Source of the DNA: Apostichopus parvimensis
Taxonomy: Eukaryota; Echinodermata; Holothuroidea; Aspidochirotida; Stichopodidae
Direction of reading: 5' to 3'
DNA: 53,791 bases
Assembly (NCBI GenBank): GCA_000934455.1
Contig: KN882534.1
Coordinates: 123,601 to 177,391, forward strand
Shown here: piece by piece, positions 38,301-53,300 of the stretch
Layout: every line of letters begins with the position of its first letter
How positions within the stretch are numbered: the stretch's first letter is position 1
Program-made: the position numbers and the translations under genes
The notes under the pieces: model-generated
Told to the model about the DNA's origin: nothing
The model's database searches: none
Seen by the model: the letters and a program-made list of their open reading frames with translations, nothing else

Positions 38301-41300
38301 ATAAAATGATTCAATTATATATGAACTTGTAACTACAACATTTTACCATTAATGGTATGATCTAATGAGATGATGAGTGAAAAGCTAACGAAAGTTAGTT
38401 GGTTCAGTTGTAATAAACTCACATTCGTTGTGTTTGTGTTTTCAGTCTTTTCAATATTGTATGATGATTTGTTCTTTACTGTTATATATTCGTTTGTTTG
38501 CAGTTGGTAAGTCTTTTTTGTCATTAACGTTTGTAGATACGAGTCATTATCTACTCCCATTTCCAGGAAACCACCGATTCCTGTTAATTCTTTATAATTT
38601 ACACAATATTGATGAAGTACAATTAAATCATTAACAGTTTATTGATTATATGACTAATATCGTCAATGAAGATAGAACGATTCTTCTGAAATGAACTTGT
38701 AAGTACAACGTTACACCATTAATGGTTTGATCTAGTGAAGTGATCAGCAAAAACGGAATAGCTAAGGAAAGTTAGTTGGTTCAGCTGTAATAAACTCACA
38801 TTCACTGTGTTTGTGCTTCCAGTCTATTCACTGTTATATGATGATTTGTTCTTTCTACTTTCTATCTATTCGTTTCTTTGTAGAACGTAAGTCTTTTTTC
38901 TTGATTAACATTTGCAGATACGTATCATGTATTCCCCTTCAACCACCTATTCCTGTTCATTCTTTATAATTTTCACAATTTGAATGAAATATTGTATTTT
39001 CACTTCATTGATAACGAATAATCTAAGATAATAACATGTTTATTGTTGACATTGATTGTCATGAAAATAGATCAATTGTTCTTAAATAATGCTGTAACTT
39101 TAACATTAACCATCGTTGTTATTAGTTAGTGAGGTTAAGAGCTAAAAGCAGAGGGAAAGCTAAGGAAATTATTAGTTTAACTTATAATAAACTGACATAT
39201 TAAAGTCACCGTGTTTGTGTTTTTAACCTTGTTCTCTATGAAACAATAATTCTTGTTTTCTTCTTTTCATCCAATCCTATTTGCAGGTGGTAAGTACTCA
39301 TCATAATTATCGTTTGAAGAACAGTGTTATGATATTTTTTCATGAGGGAAATTATATTCCTGTTAATTCTTTATTCTCATACACAAGTGGAATGAAATTT
39401 GATAATTTGCCCAGCATTGGTAACGCACAATTTAATACAAGTTTAAGAACTTGTGTATCGATTATTTGAATAGTAATGTCAATACAGAGAGAGAGACTGT
39501 TTTGAAAGGACTTTATCACTATAATACTTAACTATTGAAGATATGAGCTAATGAGGTGATACGCCACAAATATTCAGGAAAACTAGTTGTTTCATCTATA
39601 ATAGCTTACATTTTAAAGTCACTATTTGATATTTTTACATTTTTTTCTACTCTATTACGATTTTGTCTCCTTCTTCTTTCTATCTATTCCTTTTGGTGCA
39701 GTACGTAAGTTTTCTTCATGATTAACGTTTGTAAATATTTATAATAATCTATTCATTTTTCAAAGAATGTGACATGGAAGTCAATTCTTTTTTATTCTTT
39801 ATGTTTAAATTTCCAAAACATTAGGAATTGAATACAATAACATGTTCATGGATTACTTTAATTAGAATTTTAATAAAGATACACCAATTATTTGGAAATG
39901 AGCTTGTTACTACAACATTTAACATTAGTGGTATGAACTACTGAAGTGATCAACGAAAAACGGAATATCTAAGGAAATTATTCGGTTAAGTTGCAATAAA
40001 CTTACATTCACTGTGTTCGTGTTTCCAGTCTTTTGACTGTGATATGATGAATTGTTGTTTCTTCTTTCTATCTATTCATTTCTTTGCAGAATGTAAGTCT
40101 TTTTCTTGATTACCATTTGTAGATACTTGTTATTATCTATTCCTCTTTAAAAAACACCAGAATGTCAATTACTGTTAATTATTAAGTTTAATTCACAATT
40201 TGAGTGATATATATATTTCACAAGATTGGTAACACACAATCTATGACAATAAAATGTTGACTTTTTACGTGGATCGCCATGTCAATGAAATTGTTTCAAT
40301 GGTAATAAACTGATATTTTGTCAGAGTGTTTGTGCTTTTACTATTTTTCTCTATCAAAATATTAATTTGTTGTTTTCTTCTTTCCATTTGTTCCTGACAT
40401 TGCAGGCGGTAAGTATTTATCACGATGATCATTTGAAGATCAGTGTTATTATCAATTAACATGAGGGAAAATATTTCCTGTTAATTCTTTATTTTCATTC
40501 ACAATATGAATAAATTTTATAACTTGCACAGCATTGGTGACGCACGATTTAATACAAGTATAATAACATGATTGTTGATTATATGCATGGCAATATCAAT
40601 GAAGATAGATCCCTTGTTTTGAAATAAGTGTGTAACTTTAATGTTTAACCATTAATGATATGAGCTCATGAGGTGATGAGCCACAACAGTAGAAAAGCTT
40701 AACAAAACTGTTAAATTTAAGTATAAAAAATACCAGTAATTTGAAGTCACTGTGTTTACGTTTTTACTGATAATTGTCTATTATATAATGATTTGTTTTG
40801 TTTTGTCTTTCTATCCATTTGGGATTTTGCAGTTGGTAAGTTCTTTTAATTTGAAATTTGTAGATACACGTCAGTTTCTATTCAACTTTCAAAGAAACCA
40901 TCAGGCCAATCAGTTCGTTTCAGTTCTTTATTTCCTAACACAATTTGAGTGAAATATTACATTTTCACAACATTGATGACGCACAATTCAATCAGTACAT
41001 GTTTCTCCATTATATGACTGGTAATGTCAATAGATATAAAATGATTCTTCGGAAAGAACTTGTAACTACAACATTTAAAAAAAAAATTATGTTATTATCT
41101 AGTGAGGTGGTTAGAGAAAGACAGGGAAAAGCTAAGGAAAGATAGTCGATTCAGCTGTAACAGACTCACATTCTTTGTGTTTCCAGTCTTTTCCATATTA
41201 AATAATTCGTTCTTTTTTGTATTCGTTTTTTTGCAGGTGGTATGTCTTCTTATTGATTAACGTTTGTAGATAAGTGTCATTATGTAATGCCTTTTCAAAG

Positions 41301-44300
41301 AAACCACCAACTCCTGTTAATTCTTTATAATTTACACAGCATTGATGACGTAAAATTAAATAAATATATGTTTATCGATTAGATGACTGGCAAAGTCAAT
41401 AAAGATAGAACGATTCTTCTGAAATGAACTTGTAACTATAACATTTAAACATTAGTGGTATGATGTAGTGAAGTGATGAGTGAACACGGAATAGCTAAAT
41501 AAAGTTAGTTGGTTCAACTGTAAGAAACTCATATTTTGTCACCGAGACGACACTCAATGAAGCTGAACGAGTATGGTCATAGGTTTTAACCCATTTATTA
41601 CACGCGTGGCTAAACAGGACCACGGTGAAAACTATAAAGTAAAGATATCAAAACATCAATATACAAACATTGGTGAACAATATAATTTGCAAATATCAAT
41701 AATAACATAATAATGCATTATATTTCTCCTTATAAATAATGCACAAAAGGAAGAAGTATAACAAATAAAATTTGGTAACGTGAAACAAAACAGAGAGGAA
41801 GATTGACGACAATTATATTCTTGATAATTTTAACTTAACTTACCATCGTTACCGGGTAAAACCAACCGTACGACAAACTGCGGTGTAAAGGGGTTTACAG
41901 GGATTAACGGCCGCTTTCTTGGGTTAACAGCGGCTTTCTGGGGTTAACAGCGGCTTTCTGGGGTTAACGGCGGCTTTTTGGAGAATGTACAAAATACCAA
42001 CAAAGTACTAACCTATGGCGATATATTCTACGCCAGATACTCATACAAATAAGCAAACAACAAATACACAAAAAGGCAATCAAAATAACAGGCACAAGCA
42101 TACAGCAAAATCACATTAGAAGCAAATTTCTATAATACGATATTAAAAAAAGAGATATAAAATTACAATATCAAGCCCCTTAATACCTATATAAAACATT
42201 TATAATACTTACATGTGTTACGTTGGAATGCGAGAGGTCCCGATAATATTGAGGTGGTTAATTTTTAACGTTACACAAGCCTGGGTTCGTTTCTGGAAGG
42301 AACACAGACAAATTGACGAGTCTAGAGAATTTGAATGAGAACGTAAACTATATTGAACAATGGAGTTTGAACCAACAACAACAACAAGTGGTAATTACAA
42401 ATATATAGTAAATTACTCACAAGCTTATCAAGATAGGATACACTTTAAAACACGCTGGTCTCTTCCAACGGCGATATCCCTCAGCGGCCACGACCTTGAT
42501 GACTCGACGACGATTCTCGGTCCGTTGTACCGCGAAATTCACTGGGCCTCGACGAAGTTTCTCGCAATCCCACAAACAGCAGTCACCTTCTTTCCGGCGA
42601 TGCTCCAAAATAGAAGACGGACTTCCAGCCACAATCGAGTGAAGCACAAGTCGAACTTCTCGCCGACTAAATATTACCAGAGTCAGTGCAAAATCAGCTT
42701 TATAGCTACCAACTCCTGGCGTAACGAACTTCCTCAACGGAGACAGAAATTCTTCACCTTCTGCGAAATAATGACTGAAAAACTGTAGTTTCACAGCAAA
42801 GTCCTCTTCGAACTTCTGAATGGAAGTGTAGAATCAATCTTGGTATCGATATCACAATCCCTCAGAAACTAATGGCAGTTGAGCACTGACGATATATAGT
42901 AGAATGGTAAAATATGTGTCGTCGGTTGTATTTGTTCAGAACCTGAGCTCCTTTTCGATCTGGGGTCGGTTTTTATACGATTCGCCATGTCAAGAATCAT
43001 CTGGATCTTTCTCGATACACCTGAGTAACAGTTCGACCCAGTTTCTCCGTTACTGGAAGTCCTTTGCATATCTCGCGGAACATTCCAGAGAAACCACGAA
43101 GATGCGAGCACAGCGTACAACGGGGTTTCAGGTAAACCGACGGGAAACCGAGACCAGCGTGCCATCATAAGGAATATACCAGAACAATCATGTATTGCTC
43201 ATTACATAAATAACATTCTGACACGTTAACCCGACCTAATTTCTCAAATATTGATTCGTCACGAAGGCCATTTCAAATACTTTCTATATTATAACATTAG
43301 GTTTCTCACTAGCTAACAGTGACTAGCGTTAGGTTACAATGGGCCCTCGTAACACATGCTTGGGAACAGTGCTATATGAACACATGCGACGCCTCTCTGA
43401 ACTAGGAGAGGAATGAAGCATGTAACCCACATAATACGCTATTAAGCATCGATTACGTAAGTAAGGAGGTGGATATGAAAGGCAACCAGTAAAGGGCAGT
43501 TTTGAACTCTGCCTGACCTCGACCAAGCGGAAATTTCCCTTTGGTCACGCTAAGCAAATAGCACACATCGGCAACGATGACATATTTACTGTGGTTGTGT
43601 GCCCAGTCTTTTCACTGTGATATGATGATTTGTTCTTTCTTCTTTCTTTCCATTCATTTCTTTGCACAGAATGTAAGTCTTTTCCTTGAATAACATTTGT
43701 AGATACGTGTTATTATATATACCCTTCTCCAGGGATGTCAATTACTGTTAAGATATAATTTTCACAAGATTGGTAACACACAATCTATGACAATAACATG
43801 TTGACTGTTTACATGGATAGCCATGTCAATGTAGATCAATTGTTTAAAACACATAATCGTAACTCTAATTTTTAACATAGATTTTATCAGCTAGTGGGGT
43901 TAAGAGCCAACAGCACTAGAACAGCTAAGGGAACTACTTGTTTCAATTATAATTAACTGACATTTCAGAGTCACAGTGTTTGAGTGTTTACTATTTTTCT
44001 CTATTTAATATTGATTTGTTCTCTTCTTCTTTCCATCTGTTGCTTAAATTTCAGGCGGTAAGTAGTTATCATGATTATCTTTTGAAGATCAGTGTTATTA
44101 TATAGTAACATGAGGGGAAATATTTCCTGTTAATTATTTATTTTCAAACAAAATTTGAATACATTTTATTGATGATTTGTTCTTTCTTTCTATTCATTTC
44201 TTTGCAGAAAGTAAGTATTTTCCTTGGTTTACATTTATAGATACGTGTTATGATCTATTCTCTTCTCAAAGAAACTACAAGGGGTGTCAATGACTGTTAA

Positions 44301-47300
44301 TATATCATTTTTAAAGATTGGTAACGCACAATCTATGACAAAAATAAATGTCTAAATGAATTGCCATGTCATTGTTTATAGATCAATTGCTCTAAAAAAA
44401 ATGTAACTCTAATATTTACCATCGATTTTATCAGCTTGTGAGTGTTTGTCTTTTGACTATTTATCGCTATTAAATATTGATTCGTTCTTTTTTTTTATCT
44501 CTTTGTTTCTTTGCAGGTGGTAAGCAGTTAACACGATTACCGTTTGAAGATCAGTGTTGTTATCTATTTACATGAGGGCAAATATTTCCTGTTAATTTTT
44601 CATACACAATTTGAATAAATTGTTACAGTATAACTTGCACAACATTGGTAACGCAAAATTTAATACAAGTTAATAACATGAGTGTTGATTATATGATTGG
44701 CAATATCAATGAGGATAGTTCGATTGTTCTGAAAGAAATTTGTAACTTCAACGTTAAGATATTAATGATAGGAGCTAATGAGGTGATGAGCCACAATAGT
44801 GGGTAAGCTTAACAAACCTTTTTGATGCAAGTATAAAAATACTCGCAATTTAAAGTCCCTGTGTTTACGTTTTTATTGATTCTTGTCTATTATGAAATGA
44901 TTTGTTACTTCTCAATCTATCCATTGGGGATTTTGGCAGATGGTAAGATTTTTTTATTAAATTTGTAGAAAAATGTCTGTCTCTATTCAACTTTCAAAGG
45001 AACCATCAGTCCAATTAGTTTGTTTCAGTTCTTTATTTCCTTATACAATTTGAGTGAAATATTACAATTTTCACAACATTGATGACGCACAATTTAATCA
45101 ATAACATGTTTATCGATTATATGACTGGTAATGTCAATGGAGATAAAACATATCTTCTTAAATAAACTTGTAACGACAGCATTTAAAAAGTTAATGGTAT
45201 AATCTAGTGAGGTGATTAGCGAAAGACAGGGAAAAGCTAAGGAAAGCTTGTTGGTGTCGTTGTAATAAACTAACATTCACTGTGTTTGTGCTTCCAGTCT
45301 TTTCCCTATTATAACATGATTTGATCTTTTCTTTCACCTATTTGTTTCTTTACAGGTGGTATGTCTTCTAGATTAATGTTTGTAGATACATGTCATTATG
45401 TACTATGCTTGCAAAAAAACCACCAGTGATGTCAATACCTGTTAATTATGAAGTTTCATTCACAATTTGAGTCATAAATAAGTTTCACGACATTGGTAAC
45501 GCACAATCTATGACAATAACATGTTGACTGTTCACATGGATCGCCATGTCAATGTAGATATATCAATTGCTTTTAACAATACTTGTAACTCTAATATTTA
45601 CCACCGATTTTATCAGCTAGTGAGGTTAAGAGCCAAAAGCAGCAGAAACGCTAAGGAAACTATTTGTATCAAATATAATAAAATGACATTAAAGAGTCAC
45701 CGTGTTTGTGTTTTGACTATTTTCTCTATCACATATTGATTTGTTCTTTTCTCCTTTCCATCTGTCCCTTGCATTGCAGGCGGTAAGTAGTTATCATGAT
45801 TATCGTTTGAAGAACAGGGGTTTTATCTATTAACATGAGGGAAAACATTTCCGTTAATTCTTTATTATCAAACATAGTTGGAATAAATTTGATTACTTGC
45901 ACAACATTGGTAACGCACGATTCAATACAAGTTTAATAACATGAATGTTAATTATATGATTGGTGATATCAATGAAGGTAATTCCATTGTTCTGAAAGAA
46001 ATTTGTAACTTCAACGTCAAGAAATTAATGATATGAGCTAATACGGTGATGAGCCACAACAGTGGGTAAGCTTAACAAAACTTTTTGATTCAAGTATAAA
46101 TATACTCGCAATTTAAAGTTACTGTGTTTACGTTTTTATTGATTCTTGTTTATTATGTAATGATTTGTTACTTTTTTATATATCCATTGGGAATTTTGGC
46201 AGTTGGTAAGTTTTTTTTATTTAAATTGGTAGAAAAATGTCAGTTTCTATTCCCATTTCAAAAAAACCACAATCAAATCAGTTCGTTTCAGTTCTTTATT
46301 TCCTTACACAATTTGAGTGAAATATTACAATTTTCACAACATTGATGACGCACAATTTAATCAATAACATGTTTTATCGATTATATGACTGGTAATGTCA
46401 ATGGAGATAAAAAAAAATCTTCTGAAATATACTTGTAACTGCAGCATTTAAAAAGTTAATGGTAACATTTAGTGACGTGATTAGCGAAAGACAGGGAAAA
46501 GCTAAGGAAAGCTAGTTCAGATGTAATAAACTAACATTCACTGTGTTTGTGCTTCCAGTCTTTTCCCTATTATAAGATGATTTGATCTTTTCTGTACCTA
46601 TTCGTTTCTTTGCAGGTGGTATGTCTTCTAGATTAACGTTTGTAGATACATGTCATTATGTACTGCCCTTGCAAAGCAACCACAAGTGATGTCAATACCT
46701 GTTAATTCACATTTGAGTGATAAGTTTCACAACAATGGTAACAAACAATCTAAGACAATATTATGTTGACTGTTTACATGGATCGCCATGTCAATGTAGA
46801 TATATCAATTGCTTTTAAAAACATTTGTAACTCTAATATTTACCATTCATTTTAACAGCCAGTGAGGTTAAGAGCCAAAAGCAGCAGAAACGCTAAGGAA
46901 ACTATTTGTATCAAATATAATAAACTGTGTTTGTGTTTTTTTGACTATTTTCCTCTATTAAATATTGATTTGTTCTTTTCTCCTTTCCATCTGTTCCAAA
47001 CATTGCAGGCGGTAAGTAGTTATCATGATTATCTTTTGAAGATCAGTGGTATTATCTATAAACATGAACAATTTTTTTTTGGTGTTTTCTTTATTCTCAT
47101 AGTACATATTAAATGAAATTTTATAATGTTCACAACATTGTTAACGCACGATTTAGTACAAGTTTAATAAAATGTTTGTCGATGATATTAAAGGCAATAT
47201 CGATGAAGATAGATCGATTGTTCTGAAATAAATTTGAAGCATGAGGGAAACAAAATTCATGTTAATTCTTTATTTTCAAACACAATTTGAATACATTTTA

Positions 47301-50300
47301 TAACTTGCACAACATTGGTAACGCACGATTTAATACAAGTTTAATAACATGATTGTTGATTATATGATTAGTAATATCAATGAATATGGATCGATTTGTT
47401 CTGGAATCAATTTGTAACTTTAACTCTAAAACATTAATTATTTGAGCTAATTTGGTGTTGAGACACAAAAGTTGAAAAGCTTAACAAAACTGTTAAATTC
47501 AAGTATAAAAAATACTCGCAGTTTGAAGTCACTGTGTTTACGTTTTTACTGATTCTTGTATATTTTGAACTGATTTGTTACTTTTTTTCTATCCATTTGG
47601 GCTTTTTGCAGTTGGTAAGTTTTTTGTTTCTATTAAAATATTTAGAACCATTTCAGTTTCTCTTCAACCTTTACAGGAACCATTAGGCAAATCAGTTCGC
47701 TTAAATTCTTTATTTCCTACACAATTTGAGTGAAATATTACAATTTTTACAACATTGATGACGCACAATTTAATCAATAACATGTTTATCGATAACATAA
47801 CTGGTCATGTCAATGGAGAAAAAATGAATCTTCTGATAACTACAGCATTTGAAAAAAAAATGTTATGATCTAGTAAGGTGATGAGCGTAAGACAGGGAAA
47901 AGCTAAAGAAAGTTAGTTCGTTCAGCTGTAATTAATCCACGATCACTGTGTTTGTGTTTCCAGTCTTTTCACTATGATATGATGATTTGTTTTTTTTCTT
48001 CTAATTTCTATCTATTTGTTTCTTTACAGGTGGTAAGTCTCTTTCTTGAATAAAAGTTGTAGATACTCCCCTTTAAAAGTAACCACCAATTCCTATAAAT
48101 TCGTTAAAATTCAAATAACATTGATGACGCACAATTATCGTTATATGACTGGCAATGTCAATGAAGATAGAACGATTCTTCTGAAATGAACTTGCAACTA
48201 CAACATTCAACCACTAGTGGTATTATCTAGTGAAGTGATAAGCGAAAAATGGAATTGCAAGGAATATTAGTTGGTTCAGCTGTAATAAACTCATATTGAC
48301 TGTGTTTGTGTGTCCAGTCTTTTTACTATGGTTTAATGATTTGTTCTTTGTTCTTTCTATCTGTTTGTTTGTTTATTGCAGGACGTAAGTCTTTTTCTTG
48401 ATTAACATTTGTAGATACGTGTTATTATCTAGCCTCTTTCAATGAATCCCACCTATCCCTTTAAATTAATTATATGTTGCACACTCTGAATAAAATCTTA
48501 TAATTTTCACTACATTCATAATGCACAATCTAAGATAATAACATGTTTATTGTTTACATGGAGCGCAATGTCAAAGAAGATAGATCAATTGTTTTTTAAA
48601 TAAATATGTTACTGTAACATTAACCATTGAAGTTATCAGCTTGTGATGTTAAGAACCAAAAACAGCGGAAATCTAATGTAAACTAGTTGTTGCAATTACA
48701 GTAAACTGACATTTTAAAATCAGCGTGTTTGTGTTTTTACTGTTCTACTCTATTAAATATTGATTCTTTCTTTTCTTCTTTCCATCTGTTCCTTTCATTG
48801 CAGGAGGTAATTACTAATCATGATTAACGTTTTAACACCAGTGTTATTATTTACTAACATTAAGGAAAATATTACCTGGTAATTCTTAAAATCTCATACA
48901 CAATTTCAGTGAAATTTTATAACTTGCACAAAATTGGTAACGAATGATTTAATAAAGTTTAATAACATGTTTATCGATAATATGCATGGCAATATCAATA
49001 AAGATAACTCGTTTGTTAAATAATTTGTAACTCTAACGTTAAACTATTAACAATATGAGCTAATAAGGTGATGAGCCACAACAGTGGAAAAGCATAACAA
49101 AACTGATTGATTCAATCATCAAAAATACTCCCACATGAAAGTATCTGTGTTTACGTTTTTACTGAGTTTTGTCTATTTATGCTTTGTTACTTTCTTTTTC
49201 TTTCTGTTTCTGGCATTTTTTTGCAGGCGGTTAGTATTTTTTGTGATGAAAATTAGTTGATACGTGTCATTTTCTATTCCCATTTCAAAAAAACCACAAT
49301 CAAACCAGTTCGTTTAAATTATTCTTTTGCCTTACACAATGAGAGTGAAATATTACAATTTGCACATCATTGATGACGCACAATTTAATCAATAACATTT
49401 TTATTGATTATATGACTGGACATGTCAATGGAGATAAAATGATTCTTCTGAAAGAATTTGTAACTATACAGCATTTGAACATTAATGGTATGATCTAGTG
49501 ACGTGATGAGCGAAAAAAGGGAAAAGCTAAGGAAAGCTAGTTGGTTCAGTTTTAATAATTCACATTCACTGTGTTTGTCTTTCCAGTCTTTTCCCTATTA
49601 TATGATGATTTGATCTTTTCTTTTATCTATTCGTTTCTTTGCAGGCGGTAAGTCTTTTTCTTGATTAACGTTTGTAGATATGTGTCATTATTTACTGCCC
49701 TTTCAAAGAAACCACCAACACCTGTTAATTCTTTGTAATGTACACAGCATTGATAACGCACAATTAAATAATTAGCATGTTTATCGATTAGATGACTAGT
49801 AATGTCAATGAACTTGTAACTACAGCATTTGAACATTAATGGTATGATCTAGTAAGGTGATGAGCAAAAAACAGGGAAAAGCTAAGAAAAGTTAGTTGGT
49901 TCAGCTGTAATAAACTCACATTCATTGTGTTTGTGTTTCCAGTCGTTTCCCTATTATATGATGATTAGTTCTTTTCTTTTTATCTATTCGTTTCTTTGCA
50001 GGCGGTAAGTCTTTTTCTTGATTAACGTTTGTAGATACGTGTCATTATTTACTGCCCTTTCAAAGAAACCACCAACTCCTGTTAATTCTTTGTAATTTAC
50101 ACATCATTGATGATGCACAATTAAATCATTAACATGTTTATCGTTCATATGACTGACAATGCAATGGCGATAGAACAATTCTCCTGAAATGAAGTTGTAA
50201 CTACAACTTTACACCATTAAGGGTATGTTCTAGTGAAGTGATGAGCAAAAAACGGAATGCTAATGGAAATGATTTGGTTCAGCTGTAAAAAAACTCACAT

Positions 50301-53300
50301 TCACTGTGTTAGTGTTTCCAGTCTTTTCACTATGATATGATGATGTGTTCTTTTTTCTTTCTATATATTTGTATCGTTGCAGAACGTAAGTCTTTTTCTT
50401 GATTAACATTTATAGATACGTGTTATAATATATTCCCATTTCAAGGAATCACACCTGTTCCTGAAAATTCGTTATAATTTACACAATATGAATACAATAT
50501 TGTATCTTTCACTACATTGATAATGTATAATCTAAGGCAATAACATGTTTATTGTTTACATGGATCGCAATGTCACTTGAAGACAGATCAATTGTAAGAT
50601 CAATAAATAAAAAAAATACATACATTTGCCTTTAAATAAATCTGTAACTCTAACATTAACTATTGAAGTAATCAACTAGTGAGGTTAAGAGCCAAAAGCA
50701 GCAGAAAAGCTAATGAAAATTATTTGTTAAAATTATAACAAAGTCACCGGGTTTGTGTTTTTACTGTTCTACCCTATTATATATAAATTCTCCTTTTCTT
50801 CATCAATTTGTTTCTTTCATTTTAGGAGGTAAATAATAATCATGATTAACATTTATACACCAGTGTTATTATCTATTAACATGAAGGAAAATATTTCCTG
50901 TTAATCCATTATTTTCATACACAATTTGAGTGAAATTTTATAACTTGCACAACATTGGTAACGCATTAATTATAAACAAGTTTAATAACATGCTTACCGA
51001 TTATATGAATGGCAAATTCAGCGAAGATAACTCAATTGTTCGGGTATAAATTTGTAACTTTAACGTTAAACCATTAATATAATGAGCTCATTAGGTGATG
51101 AGCAATAACTGTCGTAAAGCATAACAAAACTGATTGATTCAATCATAAAAAAAATACTCGCACACTATACTCTTTGTGTTTACGTATTACTGAGTTTTGT
51201 CTATTGATGTGTTGATTTGTTACTTCCTTTCTTCTATCTGTTTCTGGCAATTTGTTGCAGGCGGTAAGTATTTTTTGGTGATTATCATTTGTTGATACGT
51301 GTCATGTTTATCGATTATATGGCCGGACATGTCAATGGAGATAAAATGATTCATCTGAAAGAACTTGTAACTACAGCTTTTAAACATTAATAGTATGATT
51401 TAGTAAGGTGATTATCTATTAACGTGAGGGAAATTATTTCCTGTTAACTCTTTACTTTCATACACAATTTGAAGGATATTTTATAATTTGTACAACATAG
51501 GTAACGCACGATTTAATACAAGTTTAATAACATGATTGTTGATTATATGACTGACAATATCAAAAAAAGGTAGATCGATTGTTCTGAATTAAATGTTTAA
51601 CATTAATTTTAAACCATTAATGATATGAGCTAATGAGGTGACGAGCCACCACAGTCGAAAAGCTTTACAAAACTGTTTGATTCAATCATTAAAAAAAATG
51701 CAATTTGAAGTCACTGTGTTAACGTTTTTACTGATTTTTGTCTATTATGTGATGATATATTACTTTCTTTTTCTATCATTCTATCGTTTTTCTCTTTCTT
51801 TTTTTGCAGACGGTAAAGTCTTCTTCTTGATTAAAGTTTGTAGATATGTGTCACTATCTACTCCCCTTTGAAGAAACCACGAATTCCTGTTAATGCTTTG
51901 TTTGTTACACATCATTGATGGCGCACAATTAAATCATTAACATGTCTATCGATTATATGACTGTCAATGTCAATGCAGATAGAACGATTCTTCTGAAATG
52001 TAGTTGTAACTGGAGCATTTAAACATTAGTGGTACGATCTAGTGAAGTGATGAGGGAAACAATGGAATAGCTAAGGAAAATTATTTGGTTCAGCTGTAAA
52101 AAAAACTCACATTCACTGTCTTTGTGGTTCCTGTCTTTCACTGTGATATTATGTTTTTTTGTTCTTTCTATATAATTGTTTCGTTGCAGAACGTAAGTCT
52201 TTTTCTTGAATAACATTTATAGATACGTGTTATAATCTATTCCCATTTCAAAGAATCACACCTGTTCCTAATAAGTCTTTATAATTTACACAATTTGAAT
52301 AAAATCTTGTATTTATCATTACATTGATAATGCACAATCTTAGGCAATAACTTGTTTATTGTTTCAACGATCGCAATGTCAGTGAAGAAAGATCAATTGT
52401 AAGATCAATAGATTAAAACAAATACATACAATTATTTTTAAATAATTCTTTAACTCTAACATTAACCATTGAAGTTATCAGCCAGTGAGGTTAAGAGCCA
52501 AAAGCAGCGGTAAAGCTAATGAAAAATATATGTTAAATTTATAAAAAAGTCACCGTGTTTGAGTTTTTACTGGTCAACCCTATTATATATAAATTCTTTC
52601 TTTTCTTCTTTTCATATGTTCCTTTCATTGCAGAGGGTAATTACTAATCAGGATTAACGTTTGTACACGAGTGTTATTATCTATTAACATGAAGGAAAAT
52701 ATTCCCTGTTAATCCATTATTTTCATACACAACTCGAGTGAAATTTTATAACTTGCACACCATTGGTAACGTGTTAATTATATTCAAGTTTAATAACATG
52801 TTTAGTGATTATATGAATGGCACTATTAACGAAAGGAAATTTGATTTTTCTGAAATAAATTTGTAACTTAAACGTTAAACAATTATAATATGAGCTCATG
52901 AGGTGATGAGCAGCAACAGGGGAAAAGCATAACAAAACTGATTGATTCAATAAAAAAAATACTCGCACATTTAAGTTTCTTTGTTTACGTTTTTACTGAT
53001 TCTTGTCTATTTTAGTGATAATTTGTTACTTTCCTTTTTTATATATTTGATGTTTTTGTTGCAGATGGTAAGTCTTTTTTTATGCATTAACATTTTTTGA
53101 TACGTTTCATTATCGGTTCTCATTTCAAAGAAACCATCAGGCAAATCAGTTCGTTTAAATTCTTTATTTCCTTACACAATTTGAGTGAAATATTACAATT
53201 TGCACAACATTTAAGTCGCACAATTTATTCAATAACATGTTTATCGAGTATATGAATGGTAATGTCAATGAAGATAAAATAAGTTTCCCGACATCAACTT

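Noticed and set aside
42360-42794. 142- and 125-codon overlapping frames on opposite strands
   Set aside because: They lie inside the solo LTR-like insertion, have no recognised domain, and reflect its locally higher GC content.
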